A stretch of DNA of 64,000 nt from Gammaproteobacteria bacterium (GCA_016200485.1 JACQEP010000011.1:1-64000); one strand, 5' to 3'. Shown: positions 24,910 through 34,832, numbered from the stretch's first letter. Notes: generated by a model not told the origin, from the letters alone. Numbers and translations: made by a program.

Positions 24910-26061
24910 ATGGGTACTCGACGGATAAAACAATATAGCGCGGTCTTTTTTTCCCTGGTAGCCGCAGTAGTGATATGGTGGATCGTAGCGGCCGGGCCGA
25001 TGACGGTCTACCGGACAGTCGTTTACAACCTTTCCGGCACCGATGACTACCGTATCTTTCCCCAGCGCCGCCTGACAGCCGCACCGCTGCCATTTCGATT
25101 CCGTGAAGGCGGGCATGAGGGGAATACTCCTCTGCGGGTCAACTTTGGTAACCGTCATGATGTTCCGCTTTCGGAACTGCTGCCCGCGACCGGGACTGTC
25201 GCCTTTCTGATAGTGAAGAACGATGCGATCGTACTCGAGAAGTACCTTGAAGGTTTTGATCGCACCACGCCATCCTTGTCGTTCTCCATGACGAAATCGT
25301 TCCTGTCTATTTTGGTGGGTTGCGCCATTGCTGACGGTTACCTGAAATCGGTTGACCAGCCAGTGACGGATTTTGTCCCGGAACTAAGGGAGAAGGGATT
25401 CGCCTCAGTCACGCTGAGGCACCTTCTGCAAATGACTTCCGGCATTGACTACGCGGAAAACGATTTTCCTTTAGGGTTGCACGTCCGCTTCTATTACACG
25501 GATCGACTCGAACAGGAAATATTGAACCTCGGATTACGGGAACAGCCGGGCACCCGGTTTATTTACAAGTCGGGCGATGCCTATTTGCTGACGCTCGCGC
25601 TTAAACGCGCTGGACGGAAAAAGCATCACCGCATATATGCAGGAGCGTCTCTGGCAACCGTTGGGGATGGAGTATGACGGTATCTGGAGCATAGACCATG
25701 CACCGGACGGACTGGAAAAAACCGGATGTTGTTTGGCTGCCACCGCGCGGGATTTTGCCAAATTTGGCCGCCTTTATTTGAACAAGGGCCAGTGGAACGG
25801 GCAGCGCATCGTTCCTGATGCTTGGGTGATGAAATCTTCCCGGATCGATACGAGCGCCGGCAGCGCCTGGAATTACCAGCACCTATGGTGGCTGGTCGCC
25901 GAGGATCGTCCCGACTTTATGGCAAATGGCCACCTCGGACAGTTTCTGTACATCAACCCTTCCGCCGGTGTAATCATCGTTCGCCTTGGCCAAAGCATGG
26001 GGGCTTGAGCCGGGATGAATGGACGCAGGTCTTCATGTCGCTGTCGGATGGTATCCAATGA
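24910..26061 (+). pseudogene. Serine hydrolase (beta-lactamase-related) broken by two frameshifts
   Basis: Reading frame 1 (24910-25677) holds an N-terminal membrane anchor, the catalytic motif LSFSMTKSFLSILVGCA and FIYKSGDAYLLTLALKRA. The family sequence then continues in another frame as SITAYMQERLWQPLGMEYDG; removing one A from the run at about 25619-25623 restores it. Near 26003 a second slip ends the frame at SMGA; adding one G to the GGGGG run restores SMGGLSRDEWTQVFM and runs to TGA 26059-26061. Both slips are in homopolymers with opposite sign, so they may be sequencing errors or real decay. The repaired protein would be about 383 residues, of the class C / 6-aminohexanoate hydrolase-like type. 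Confidence 0.75.
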
Positions 26062-26078
26062 CGCTCAGGAAGAGAAGC

Positions 26079-27164
26079 ATGAGAGGTGAACTTATGATGA
26101 CAAGTGACCGATCTCTGTGCCGGGTGATGTTGCCAATCCGGGTGGGCATCGATCGCATGGAGAGGCTCCTCGTCGCCAGCTTCAAAGGCGATCCTGAATT
26201 CGAAGGATTCGAGCCGCAAGTATTCGATGATGCCGTCAACGGCAAGGGTATGAGGGTGCTGCGCTATAGAAAGGACGGGAGAGTCGACGTCTACTGGCAG
26301 CCGGGTGTCCATGTCGACAGGAGCACCTTCGTCGTCGGCACCGGCATCGGCGACTTTGCAGAAGTGACCATCGAGCCGGCGCGCTTTGAAATCACCGAGC
26401 GCGGCGTGGATCTCCACATGGCATTCACCGATGCGCGGGGCCACCAGATCGAGCTCCGCATCCGCGAGGACGCGCCCGGGAAGCGTGGTTTTCCGTTGCT
26501 GGCTCCTGTAGGTGCCGACATCGAGAAGCCGCTCCAGCTTTTCCTTGTCTACATGCCCGACATCGACCTCGTCCGCCGCGCAGGATCTCTGGTCGAGGCG
26601 CGTATCGGTGATCGCGCGCTACATCCGGCAACTTTGCCCATACTCTTGCACGGGCGGCGCGTCTGGTTCATACGCTACGTCGCAAGGCCCGTCATCGGCA
26701 CGCTGAACCCTCCCATGAGCCGGCCCTGGGTCGTGGAGTTACCCGTGCCGGGGAGTGCTGAAGTCGACGAGATGTCGATCGTCGCGGACGCAGAGGGAAA
26801 CGTCACCCGGATCGGCGCCGGGCAAGAGCCCCGTCAAGTCGAAGTCGATTTTCTGCCCAGCTTCCCGAACCTGCTTGACCTTCCCGCTGGTGGCTCCGCC
26901 TCCGGGCGGTGGTCGATACGGATCGCGGGAATACCCATCACGGCTGGCTCATACCATGTGTCACGCGAGGGTGACCGCGTCGCTGTCGAGCTTGATGTCA
27001 CCGAGCACTGGAAGCCGTCCGATCTGCCTCTGAGCATGGAGATTTTTACACGTGTGGTACGCACGTTTCGCACTTGGCCGACCACCTACCGATGGAGAGG
27101 TGTCATCGAACTTGGCGCGGCGCCAACTATGTCCGGGGTGTGGGAGCGCGCAGGAAAACGATGA
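26079..27164 (+). CDS. Protein of unknown function
   Basis: About 361 residues; I do not recognise the family. It appears all-beta with repeated short strands, no signal peptide and no membrane segment. Visible blocks include RYRKDGRVDVYWQPGVHVD near the N-terminus, DLVRRAGSLVEARIGD in the middle and WSIRIAGIPITAGSYHVSRE later. The frame opens at 26019; ATG 26079 (after AGGAAGAGAAGC) and ATG 26094 (after AGAGGTG) are both plausible starts. It is GC-richer and has a different codon choice from the AT-richer genes on either side, which hints at separate acquisition. Confidence 0.6.
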   Translation: MRGELMMTSDRSLCRVMLPIRVGIDRMERLLVASFKGDPEFEGFEPQVFDDAVNGKGMRVLRYRKDGRVDVYWQPGVHVDRSTFVVGTGIGDFAEVTIEPARFEITERGVDLHMAFTDARGHQIELRIREDAPGKRGFPLLAPVGADIEKPLQLFLVYMPDIDLVRRAGSLVEARIGDRALHPATLPILLHGRRVWFIRYVARPVIGTLNPPMSRPWVVELPVPGSAEVDEMSIVADAEGNVTRIGAGQEPRQVEVDFLPSFPNLLDLPAGGSASGRWSIRIAGIPITAGSYHVSREGDRVAVELDVTEHWKPSDLPLSMEIFTRVVRTFRTWPTTYRWRGVIELGAAPTMSGVWERAGKR

Positions 27165-27594
27165 CGGAAGAAATCACGATGCCAGATTCGGCTCGTTCAC
27201 ATAAAAATCACTTAACCTTGACTGGAAGGCACTTCGCCGCAGCTAAAGCCTAGCACTGGACACAAAGGTGGCGACATGGGATAGCAAGCTCAAAAAGTTA
27301 GTACATGGCAACTTAGCCCAGTTGACTTCCTCGATATGGGAGCCACCCATGAGCAACTTGCATGTTGCTTGAATGTCAGGTTGCCAAGGTGTATTTTGAA
27401 CTCTGGCACTTACCGCAATCCGTAGCGATAAACGGCCAAAGTACTCCTTTCAGTGATATTGATGTGAAACATCGCAAATATCATCTACCTTGCCCCGCCA
27501 CAATACTTTGTGCTCACTGGCAAGTTTATTCAAAATCGTAAACAAGGCGCGTCCAGCCAGCCAGAGCGATATACCAATCACATAGGAGGCAAAA
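27165..27594. other. Intergenic region, nothing identified
   Basis: About 430 bp with no gene, RNA or clear repeat that I can support. A minus-strand frame (27450-27641) exists but has no recognisable product and overlaps the start of the next gene. Confidence 0.5.
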
Positions 27595-28185
27595 ATGAAA
27601 ATTTTCAAAGTAACCGTAATTGTTATTTCTGTCGTTTTCATAACATTGTTATTGGTTCTTTCTCGATATGGTTTATTTGCTTCGGTGAGCGTCTCGGAGA
27701 AAGTTGTCGGACCATATTTGCTGATCTACAAGAAGCATATCGGGGACTACAAGAATGTCGGAACTGTCATAAATGAACTGTGTAGCGATCTGAAGAACAA
27801 CTATTCGCTGGCGCCAACCAAAGGTTTCGGCCTTTATTATGATGATCCGCGACAAGTGGACAAGGCCCAACTAAGGAGCATAGTTGGCTGTGTCGTTGAA
27901 GGTAAAACTCGCGAGGAGTTGAGCAAAGTCAGCAGCAAATATGGCGTCAGGGAATACCCGTCATCGAATAGCGTGGTAGCTGAATTTCCCTACAAGGGGA
28001 TGATATCGATCTTCATTGGGATAATGAAAGTCTATCCGGCGCTGGGCGCCTATATTAAAGAACACCGATACAACCAGACGCCAATAATGGAGCTTTACGA
28101 TATGCAAAATGAAAGAATTGAATATATTTCTTCGATGAATCTGCCTAAAGAGATATTTGATGAATTTTTGAAATCGAAAGAGTAA
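27595..28185 (+). CDS. Membrane-anchored GyrI-like ligand-binding domain protein
   Basis: A 196-residue protein with one N-terminal membrane helix (VTVIVISVVFITLLLVLSRYG) and a GyrI-like small-molecule-binding domain: GPYLLIYKKHIGDYKNVGTV, GFGLYYDDPRQVDKAQLRS and a C-terminal PIMELYDMQ strand with the key Glu. GyrI-like domains bind hydrophobic or cationic drugs, or inhibit gyrase in the cytoplasmic form. The membrane anchor argues for the ligand-binding role. GGAGG lies close before the start. Confidence 0.8.
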   Translation: MKIFKVTVIVISVVFITLLLVLSRYGLFASVSVSEKVVGPYLLIYKKHIGDYKNVGTVINELCSDLKNNYSLAPTKGFGLYYDDPRQVDKAQLRSIVGCVVEGKTREELSKVSSKYGVREYPSSNSVVAEFPYKGMISIFIGIMKVYPALGAYIKEHRYNQTPIMELYDMQNERIEYISSMNLPKEIFDEFLKSKE

Positions 28186-28214
28186 GAATAAGGTAACAAG
28201 GCGTTGCACTCGAT

Positions 28215-28319
28215 GATAACGCCGCCAGGCTGGGCTTTGCGGCGTAGGGGCGATTCATGAATCGCCCCTACTACAATCTTTCGCAGCAAGCTGCGGGGAA
28301 TTACACCCGCAGAGATTAA
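28215..28319. repeat. Composite repeat element, copy B
   Basis: Nearly the same as 10171-10272, with the 28-bp palindrome intact at 28244-28271. It is flanked by GGTAACAAGGCGTTGCACTC on the left and CGTTAGCC on the right, sequences that look like the two ends of an integron attC, so it may have inserted into one. Confidence 0.88.
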
Positions 28320-28389
28320 CGTTAGCCAACACATATGAAGTAGCGGCTGGACTGCAAGTTCTAGGTTTATTTTTTATAGGTGTGTGCCA

Positions 28390-28611
28390 ATGGAAATAGT
28401 ATTATTCAATATTGTTTTAGTATCAGCCATCATCTACATCGTGCCGTTCTTGGTATATGGCCTTGCCAGCGTTGTAACTGACTTGAAGACGCCAGAAGGC
28501 GTATCACCATCACGGTTCCTGATTAGCGTGCTGATTTGCAAAGTGGGAACGGCTATTGCCGGAAGAGCCGCTGCCGTATTGGCGCGGCCGCATCACCAAA
28601 CTCAGTTATGA
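28390..28611 (+). CDS. Small membrane protein, probably truncated
   Basis: 73 residues from ATG 28390. Two hydrophobic segments are visible (IVLFNIVLVSAIIYIVPFLVY and RFLISVLICKVGTAIA). The last 17 residues (from GRAAAVLARP) change character to basic and Pro/Gln-rich, as expected after a frameshift or truncation. I do not recognise the family. It is convergent with lpdA. Confidence 0.45.
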   Translation: MEIVLFNIVLVSAIIYIVPFLVYGLASVVTDLKTPEGVSPSRFLISVLICKVGTAIAGRAAAVLARPHHQTQL

Positions 28612-28645
28612 GTTCGCGCAATGACGAAGACCGCTCGAATTGCGT

Positions 28646-30073
28646 TTATCGATGCAAACTACGTTTATCAACACCTAGCGCTGCCTCATGCACTGCCTCG
28701 GACAACGTAGGATGAGCGTGAACAATACGGGCCAAGTCTTCGGCACTGGCTTGAAATTCCATCGCCACTACCGCTTCGGCAATCAATTCCGATGCGTTCG
28801 CCCCCAGGATGTGAACACCCAAGATACGATCAGTTACCGCATCGCTAACGATTTTAACCATGCCAGAAGGATCGCCCATGGCATGAGCGCGGCCATTGGC
28901 GTTGAACGGAAACACACCTTCCTTGAAATCAACACCATCGGTGCGCAACTCCTGCGAGGTCTTGCCCACCCACGCAATTTCAGGCCAGGTATAAATAATC
29001 CAGGGAATCGTGGCATAATTTACATGCCCTGCCTGGCCCGCAATATGTTCGGCGACAGCAACCCCTTCTTCCGAGGCCTTGTGCGCCAGCATCGGCCCGC
29101 GCACCACGTCACCAATCGCATAAATGCCCGCCACGTTGGTGCGACAAAGTTTATCGACCTCAATAAAACCACGGTCATCAAGTTGCAAACCCACTTCTTT
29201 GGCATTGAGTCCATCGGTATTGGGTTTACGGCCCGCCGCTACCAACACACGATCAAAATTCTGTTTTTTGTCTTCGCCTTTTTCCTGATAGTGAAGCGTG
29301 ACTTGATTTTTATTTACCTTGGCGCTGACCGGACGTGCGCCCAGGCGAATATCCAAACCCTGAGCACCAAGAATTTTATGCGCGGCATCGGCAAGCTGTT
29401 GATCGACATTAGGCAAAAACCGTTCGCGGCGAATAAAAATACTGACTTCTGATCCGAGCCGGCTCCAAACTGAAGACAACTCCAAACCAATTACACCACC
29501 GCCGATCACCGCCAAGCGTTTTGGTACTTGCTCAAAACTCAATGCACCCGTGGAATCAACGATAAATTTTCCGTCGAATGGCGTTTCAGCGGCCTCTGCC
29601 GGCACTGAGCCTGTGGCGATAATAATATGCTCCGCCTCAACCGTGACTGCAGTAGATTTTTTGCCATCCTTATGCGGAGTAAATTCTACTTTGCGTTCAC
29701 CAAGCAGGCTGCCATGCCCTTGTAACCAGCTAATCTTGTGCTTGGCAAATAACATGGCGATACCGCCAGTCAAAGTACGGCACACCGCCTCCTTACGTGC
29801 CAACATCTGTTTGATATCAAGACTGACATTTTTGACATTGATGCCGTGCTGCGCGAACTCATGTTGCAGACGATGATAATGATGTGAAGAATCAAGCATG
29901 GCCTTGGAAGGGATACAGCCGACGTTGAGGCAAGTACCGCCGAGGCTGGGCTTGCCATCCGGCCCCAGCCATTTATCGATAACGGCGACTTTAACTCCCA
30001 ACTGTGCGCAACGGATCGCCGCGACATAACCGCCTGGCCCACCACCAATGACCACCACGTCGAACTTATCCAT
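28646..30073 (-). CDS. lpdA: Dihydrolipoyl dehydrogenase (E3)
   Basis: 475 residues. The FAD-binding VVVIGGGPGGYVAAIRCAQLG starts at residue 5, the redox disulfide is in GGTCLNVGCIPSKAMLD, the NAD-binding fold in LAVIGGGVIGLELSSVWSRLG and the C-terminal His-Glu base in HAHPTLSEAVHEAALG. E3 reoxidises the lipoyl groups of 2-oxoglutarate dehydrogenase. I chose ATG 30073, with GGAGG just upstream; the open frame extends to 30211 over unrelated sequence. It ends the sucA-sucB-lpdA operon. Confidence 0.96.
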   Translation of the reverse strand: MDKFDVVVIGGGPGGYVAAIRCAQLGVKVAVIDKWLGPDGKPSLGGTCLNVGCIPSKAMLDSSHHYHRLQHEFAQHGINVKNVSLDIKQMLARKEAVCRTLTGGIAMLFAKHKISWLQGHGSLLGERKVEFTPHKDGKKSTAVTVEAEHIIIATGSVPAEAAETPFDGKFIVDSTGALSFEQVPKRLAVIGGGVIGLELSSVWSRLGSEVSIFIRRERFLPNVDQQLADAAHKILGAQGLDIRLGARPVSAKVNKNQVTLHYQEKGEDKKQNFDRVLVAAGRKPNTDGLNAKEVGLQLDDRGFIEVDKLCRTNVAGIYAIGDVVRGPMLAHKASEEGVAVAEHIAGQAGHVNYATIPWIIYTWPEIAWVGKTSQELRTDGVDFKEGVFPFNANGRAHAMGDPSGMVKIVSDAVTDRILGVHILGANASELIAEAVVAMEFQASAEDLARIVHAHPTLSEAVHEAALGVDKRSLHR

Positions 30074-30113
30074 GTTTCCTCCCACTGCAGGGTGCGCACA
30101 GCGCGCTCTGCGT

Positions 30114-31325
30114 TTATACTTCCAGAAGAATACGCGCCGGATCTTCCAACTCTTCCTTGATACGCACCAGGAATGAAACCGCATCACGACCGTCGATAAT
30201 GCGATGGTCATAAGACAGCGCTACGTACATCATGGGCCGAATTACAATCTGACCATTTTCCACCACTGGCCGATCCGCGATCTTGTGCATGCCAAGAATC
30301 GCGCTTTGCGGCAGATTGAGGATGGGGGTCGACATCAACGACCCAAACACACCGCCATTGGTAATACTGAACGTGCCACCGCTCAAATCATCCATACCCA
30401 GCTTGCCGTCGCGTGCCTTTTTGGCATAATTGACCACCGACTGTTCCAATTGCGCGATGGACATGCGATCCGCATCGCGAATAATCGGCACCACCAGCCC
30501 GCGTTCGGTACTCACCGCGACACCAATGTCATAATACCCATGGTAGATAATGTCACTGCCATCGATCGAGGCATTGATGATCGGATATTCCTTTAACGCC
30601 TCGGCACAGGCACGAATAAAGAACGACATAAAACCGAGTTTAATGTCATATTTTTTAATAAATGCCTCTTGATATTTCGCACGCAGATCCATGACCGGCT
30701 TCATGTTGATTTCATTAAATGATGTCAACATGGCGGCAGTATGTTGCGCTGTTACTAATCGCTCAGCAATGCGTGCACGCAGGCGTGTCATCGGCACCCG
30801 CTGTTCTGGGCGCCCACCCGCCCCTATCTGTACCATAGCCGGTGGTGGTGTTGGTATTGATTCCGCAGGTTTCTTGGCCTCATCAAGATGCTTAATCACA
30901 TCTTCCTTGGTGATGCGTCCATCACGGCCGGTGCCGGCAATTTTCTCTGACTGTAATTTATTTTCAGCTACCATTTTACGGACTGCTGGGCTCAAATCAG
31001 TATTGGCGGCCGCTTGCGCAGCAAGCTTGGTTTCTGCTTTCGCGGATTTAGTGTCGCTTTTCCCCGTGCTCTTGGCAGCGGCTTTGGCTTCAGTATCAAT
31101 AATCGCGATCACTTCATTGCTGACCACGATAGCACCATCAACCTTCTTAATCTCTTTTAACACCCCATCTTGGGGCGCGACAATTTCCAGCATGACCTTA
31201 TCAGTTTCCAGATCGACCAACTGTTCATCACGAGCGACTGCCTCGCCTGATTTTTTCCGCCAGCGCGCCAGAACGCCGTCTGACACAGACTCGGATAATA
31301 CCGGCACTTTGACTTCAATCAGCAT
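30114..31325 (-). CDS. sucB: Dihydrolipoyllysine succinyltransferase (E2 of 2-oxoglutarate dehydrogenase)
   Basis: 403 residues: an N-terminal lipoyl domain with the modified Lys in [14 protein letters not shown], an E3-binding domain ([14 protein letters not shown] to [12 protein letters not shown]), an Ala/Lys-rich linker and a catalytic domain ending in [17 protein letters not shown] with the His-x-x-x-Asp active site. It transfers succinyl from the E1 thiamine adduct to CoA. It lies between sucA and lpdA with short gaps, as in most gammaproteobacteria. Confidence 0.96.
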   Translation of the reverse strand: MLIEVKVPVLSESVSDGVLARWRKKSGEAVARDEQLVDLETDKVMLEIVAPQDGVLKEIKKVDGAIVVSNEVIAIIDTEAKAAAKSTGKSDTKSAKAETKLAAQAAANTDLSPAVRKMVAENKLQSEKIAGTGRDGRITKEDVIKHLDEAKKPAESIPTPPPAMVQIGAGGRPEQRVPMTRLRARIAERLVTAQHTAAMLTSFNEINMKPVMDLRAKYQEAFIKKYDIKLGFMSFFIRACAEALKEYPIINASIDGSDIIYHGYYDIGVAVSTERGLVVPIIRDADRMSIAQLEQSVVNYAKKARDGKLGMDDLSGGTFSITNGGVFGSLMSTPILNLPQSAILGMHKIADRPVVENGQIVIRPMMYVALSYDHRIIDGRDAVSFLVRIKEELEDPARILLEV

Positions 31326-31343
31326 AATCAGCTCCCTTGTTCA

Positions 31344-34202
31344 TTAACCGGCCGCACGCAAAATCACACCCTTAGCCTTTCCGCTAAGCGCTGCCTGCAC
31401 CAGCTCCGCCTGATTGGCGAGATGCGTTTTCAAATGCCCCTCTGCTGGCGCGGCATAAGGTGCGCGACCGGCATAATAAAGATCCGTTTTATCTTCCAGC
31501 TGCATTCTCAACAGGGCTTGAATGAAGGTCCACGCCCCTTGATTTTGCGGTTCTTCCTGACACCAGACATATTCCTGCGCCTTGCTATAGCGGCTAATAA
31601 TCTTGGCCACAGCTTCTTCCGGGAACGGATAAAGCTGCTCAATACGGACGATGGCGATATCTTTAAGTTGTTGCGTCCGCCGTTGTTCCAGCAAATCGTA
31701 ATAGACCTTACCACTACAGAATACCACTCGCTTCACCTGCGCTGGTTTAATCGGGTCAACCTCATCAATCACCACATTAAAGCCGCCCTTGGTCAGGTCT
31801 TCTACCGAGGATGTCGATAGTTTATGGCGCAATAAACTCTTGGGCGTCATCACCACCAGTGGTTTGCGATAAGGACGCACCATTTGCCGGCGCAACATAT
31901 GAAACATTTGCGCTGGTGTCGTGGGATAGCAGACTTGAATGTTGTCTCCCGCGCACAGCTGAAGATAACGCTCAAGACGTGCAGACGAATGTTCCGGGCC
32001 TTGACCGTCGTAACCGTGCGGCAACAATAACACCAAGCCACAAAGCCGACCCCACTTCACTTCCCCGGCACTGATGAATTGATCAATGACAACCTGGGCA
32101 CCATTGGCGAAATCACCAAACTGCGCCTCCCAGAGTACGAGTGAATTGGGTGATGTCGTTGCGTAACCGTATTCAAAACCCAGCACCGCCTCTTCCGACA
32201 ACAGCGAATCGATGACGCGGAAATGACCTTGATCGTCGCTGAGGTTTTGCAAAGGCACATAGGCTTCGCGCCGTTTTTGATTATGAAACACGGCGTGACG
32301 ATGCGAGAACGTACCACGACCGCTGTCCTGTCCCGACAAGCGCACAGGGTGCCCTTCAGTCAACAAGGTGGCATAGGCCATAATCTCGGCAAAGCCCCAA
32401 TCCAGCGGCAGCTCGCCCGCCGCCATTTTCAGACGATCGGCCACCACCTTGAGCGCGCGCGGATGGACATCGAAATCCGGTGGGAAAACGCTCGTTTTCT
32501 CCATTAATTCGCGGATCACTGCCAGCGGGACAGTGGTATCTGCCGCTTCGGTCCAGTCCTTGCCCTTGTACGGAGCCCAATCAACACCAAATTCATTTTT
32601 GACACCAAACACAATTTCGCGCGACACCAATTTGCCTGCATCGAGCATATCGCGATATTCCTTGATCAAGGCATCGACATCGGCCTGCGCCAGCACACCG
32701 GCATCGATCAGACGCTGCGAGTAAAGCTTCAGCGTCGTGGCATGCGGCCGAATCGCGCTGTACATCACTGGTTGCGTCAGCGATGGTTCATCGGCCTCAT
32801 TGTGACCATGACGACGATAACAGACGAGATCGATCACCACATCGCGCTTGAACTTGAGCCGATAATCAAGCGCCATTTGAGTCACGAAAATCACCGCTTC
32901 GGGATCATCGCCATTCACATGGAAAATGGGTGCCTGGATCATGCGCGCGACCTCGGTGCAATACATGGTCGAACGCACATCGAGCGGGTTACTGGTGGTA
33001 AAACCAATCTGGTTGTTGATAATGATATGCACGGTACCACAAGTGGTGTAACCCCGTGCCTGCGACATCTGCAAAGTTTCCATCACCACGCCTTGGCCCG
33101 AAAACGCTGCGTCGCCGTGGATCAATACCGGCAACACCTGACTACCATCCAGATCGCGACGGCGATGCTGGCGCGCTCGCACAGAACCTTCGACCACGGG
33201 ATTGACAATCTCCAGATGCGAAGGATTGAACGCCAATGCCAGATGTACAACACCACCTGGCGTTTTCATATCGGAAGAAAATCCCTGGTGATATTTGACG
33301 TCACCCCCGACATTGGCCGCGTGTTCAAAAACACCTTCGAACTCCTGGAACAATGCAGCAGGATTCTTGCCCATGATATTGACCAGCACATTGAGACGGC
33401 CGCGGTGGGCCATACCAATCACTGCTTCACTTACTTTATGGCTTCCGGCGCGCCAAACCAATTCATCCAATAACGGAATCAGGCTCTCGCCACCTTCCAG
33501 CGAAAAGCGCTTCTGCCCTACATATTTGGTATGTAGATATTGCTCCAGCCCCTCTGCCGCCACGACTTTGCGCAAAATATGGCGTCTGAAATCAGGCGAT
33601 AACTTGGGCTCTCCGCGACCGCCTTCCAATTGCTGTTGGATCCAGCGTTTTTGCGCAGTATCCGAAATATGCATGTATTCCGCACCAATGTGACGGCAAT
33701 ACGTATCCTGGAGATGACTCACAATCTCCCGCAAGGAAGCCTGGGGCGGCCCGGCCAGCGAACCCGTGCTGAAGACAGTCTCCATGTCCGACTCTGTCAG
33801 GGCGTGGAACACGGGATCAAGTTCGGCTAACGGTTGTTGTGCCTGCAAACCCAACGGATCAAGCTTGGCCTGTTGATGACCACGCACACGATAGGCATTA
33901 ATCAATTGCAGGACGGCGACCTGCTTGCTCTCGGCGGCGGCGACCCCACTACCTGCCACTACGGGGGCATAACGGGAGAGCGCAAGGAAGTTCTTGAGGA
34001 CCTGATCGTGATTGACATCCGCTGCCAGCGGACCGGGTTCCTGTTGCAGCGATTCGAAATATGACCGCCAAACCGGTTCCACCGCATTGGGGTCATCTAA
34101 AAACTGATAATAAAGCTGCTCGATAAAGACGGCGTTCCCGCCGTACAAGTAACTGTTTTTTAACAATTTATCCAATGTATTCTGTGCTTTTTGCTGGCTC
34201 AT
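31344..34202 (-). CDS. sucA: 2-oxoglutarate dehydrogenase E1
   Basis: 952 residues, close to E. coli SucA (933). Features include the N-terminal NSYLYGGNAVFIEQLYYQFL segment, EAVIGMAHRGRLNVLVNIMG, the thiamine-diphosphate region VHINGDDPEAV-like (here FHVNGDDPEAVIFV), and C-terminal GLVLLLPHGYDGQGPEHSSA. It decarboxylates 2-oxoglutarate in the TCA cycle. First gene of the sucA-sucB-lpdA group, 18 bp before sucB. Confidence 0.97.
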   Translation of the reverse strand: MSQQKAQNTLDKLLKNSYLYGGNAVFIEQLYYQFLDDPNAVEPVWRSYFESLQQEPGPLAADVNHDQVLKNFLALSRYAPVVAGSGVAAAESKQVAVLQLINAYRVRGHQQAKLDPLGLQAQQPLAELDPVFHALTESDMETVFSTGSLAGPPQASLREIVSHLQDTYCRHIGAEYMHISDTAQKRWIQQQLEGGRGEPKLSPDFRRHILRKVVAAEGLEQYLHTKYVGQKRFSLEGGESLIPLLDELVWRAGSHKVSEAVIGMAHRGRLNVLVNIMGKNPAALFQEFEGVFEHAANVGGDVKYHQGFSSDMKTPGGVVHLALAFNPSHLEIVNPVVEGSVRARQHRRRDLDGSQVLPVLIHGDAAFSGQGVVMETLQMSQARGYTTCGTVHIIINNQIGFTTSNPLDVRSTMYCTEVARMIQAPIFHVNGDDPEAVIFVTQMALDYRLKFKRDVVIDLVCYRRHGHNEADEPSLTQPVMYSAIRPHATTLKLYSQRLIDAGVLAQADVDALIKEYRDMLDAGKLVSREIVFGVKNEFGVDWAPYKGKDWTEAADTTVPLAVIRELMEKTSVFPPDFDVHPRALKVVADRLKMAAGELPLDWGFAEIMAYATLLTEGHPVRLSGQDSGRGTFSHRHAVFHNQKRREAYVPLQNLSDDQGHFRVIDSLLSEEAVLGFEYGYATTSPNSLVLWEAQFGDFANGAQVVIDQFISAGEVKWGRLCGLVLLLPHGYDGQGPEHSSARLERYLQLCAGDNIQVCYPTTPAQMFHMLRRQMVRPYRKPLVVMTPKSLLRHKLSTSSVEDLTKGGFNVVIDEVDPIKPAQVKRVVFCSGKVYYDLLEQRRTQQLKDIAIVRIEQLYPFPEEAVAKIISRYSKAQEYVWCQEEPQNQGAWTFIQALLRMQLEDKTDLYYAGRAPYAAPAEGHLKTHLANQAELVQAALSGKAKGVILRAAG

Positions 34203-34353
34203 GGCGCTTCATCGCCCACGTGATAGACACCCCAGTTAATGTTTCGTCCTTTCAAGCCAAAACTCAAGGAATTTTTTTAGTTTTCAACAGAATACCTACG
34301 AACATGCAGCAAATTTAGTTGTTAGGCGTATCGCTGAATAACAGTAATCTCCT

Positions 34354-34381
34354 GCATGGGCGATTCGTGAATCGCCCCTAC
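34354..34381. repeat. Dispersed palindrome, copy 4 (variant)
   Basis: A variant of the 28-bp palindrome: GGGCGATTC GTG AATCGCCC with the CTAC end retained on the right only. It is just downstream of glnB on the minus strand and might act as its terminator hairpin. Confidence 0.75.
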
Positions 34382-34386
34382 GGACG

Positions 34387-34746
<360 letters not shown>

Positions 34747-34757
34747 TCAGGTATAGG

Positions 34758-34784
34758 TAGAGGCGGGTTTAAAACCCGCCTCTA
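34758..34784. repeat. Palindrome between nadE and glnB
   Basis: TAGAGGCGGGTTT and AAACCCGCCTCTA pair perfectly with a one-base centre. It lies in the short gap between the two minus-strand genes and could form an intercistronic hairpin. It is not followed by a T-run on the minus strand. Confidence 0.7.
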
Positions 34785-34832
34785 CGCCGGAGGAGAAAGG
34801 AACAATAAAGCATCTTTCGGCAACCTGTCAGC

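Noticed and set aside
27450-27641. 63-codon ORF on minus in the 27.2-27.6 kb gap
   Set aside because: No ribosome site or recognisable product, and its start lies inside the GyrI-like gene.
28095-28334. ORF on minus with VGAIHES peptide
   Set aside because: Lies on composite repeat B; the same peptide piece appears from copy A on the other strand, so it is repeat-derived.
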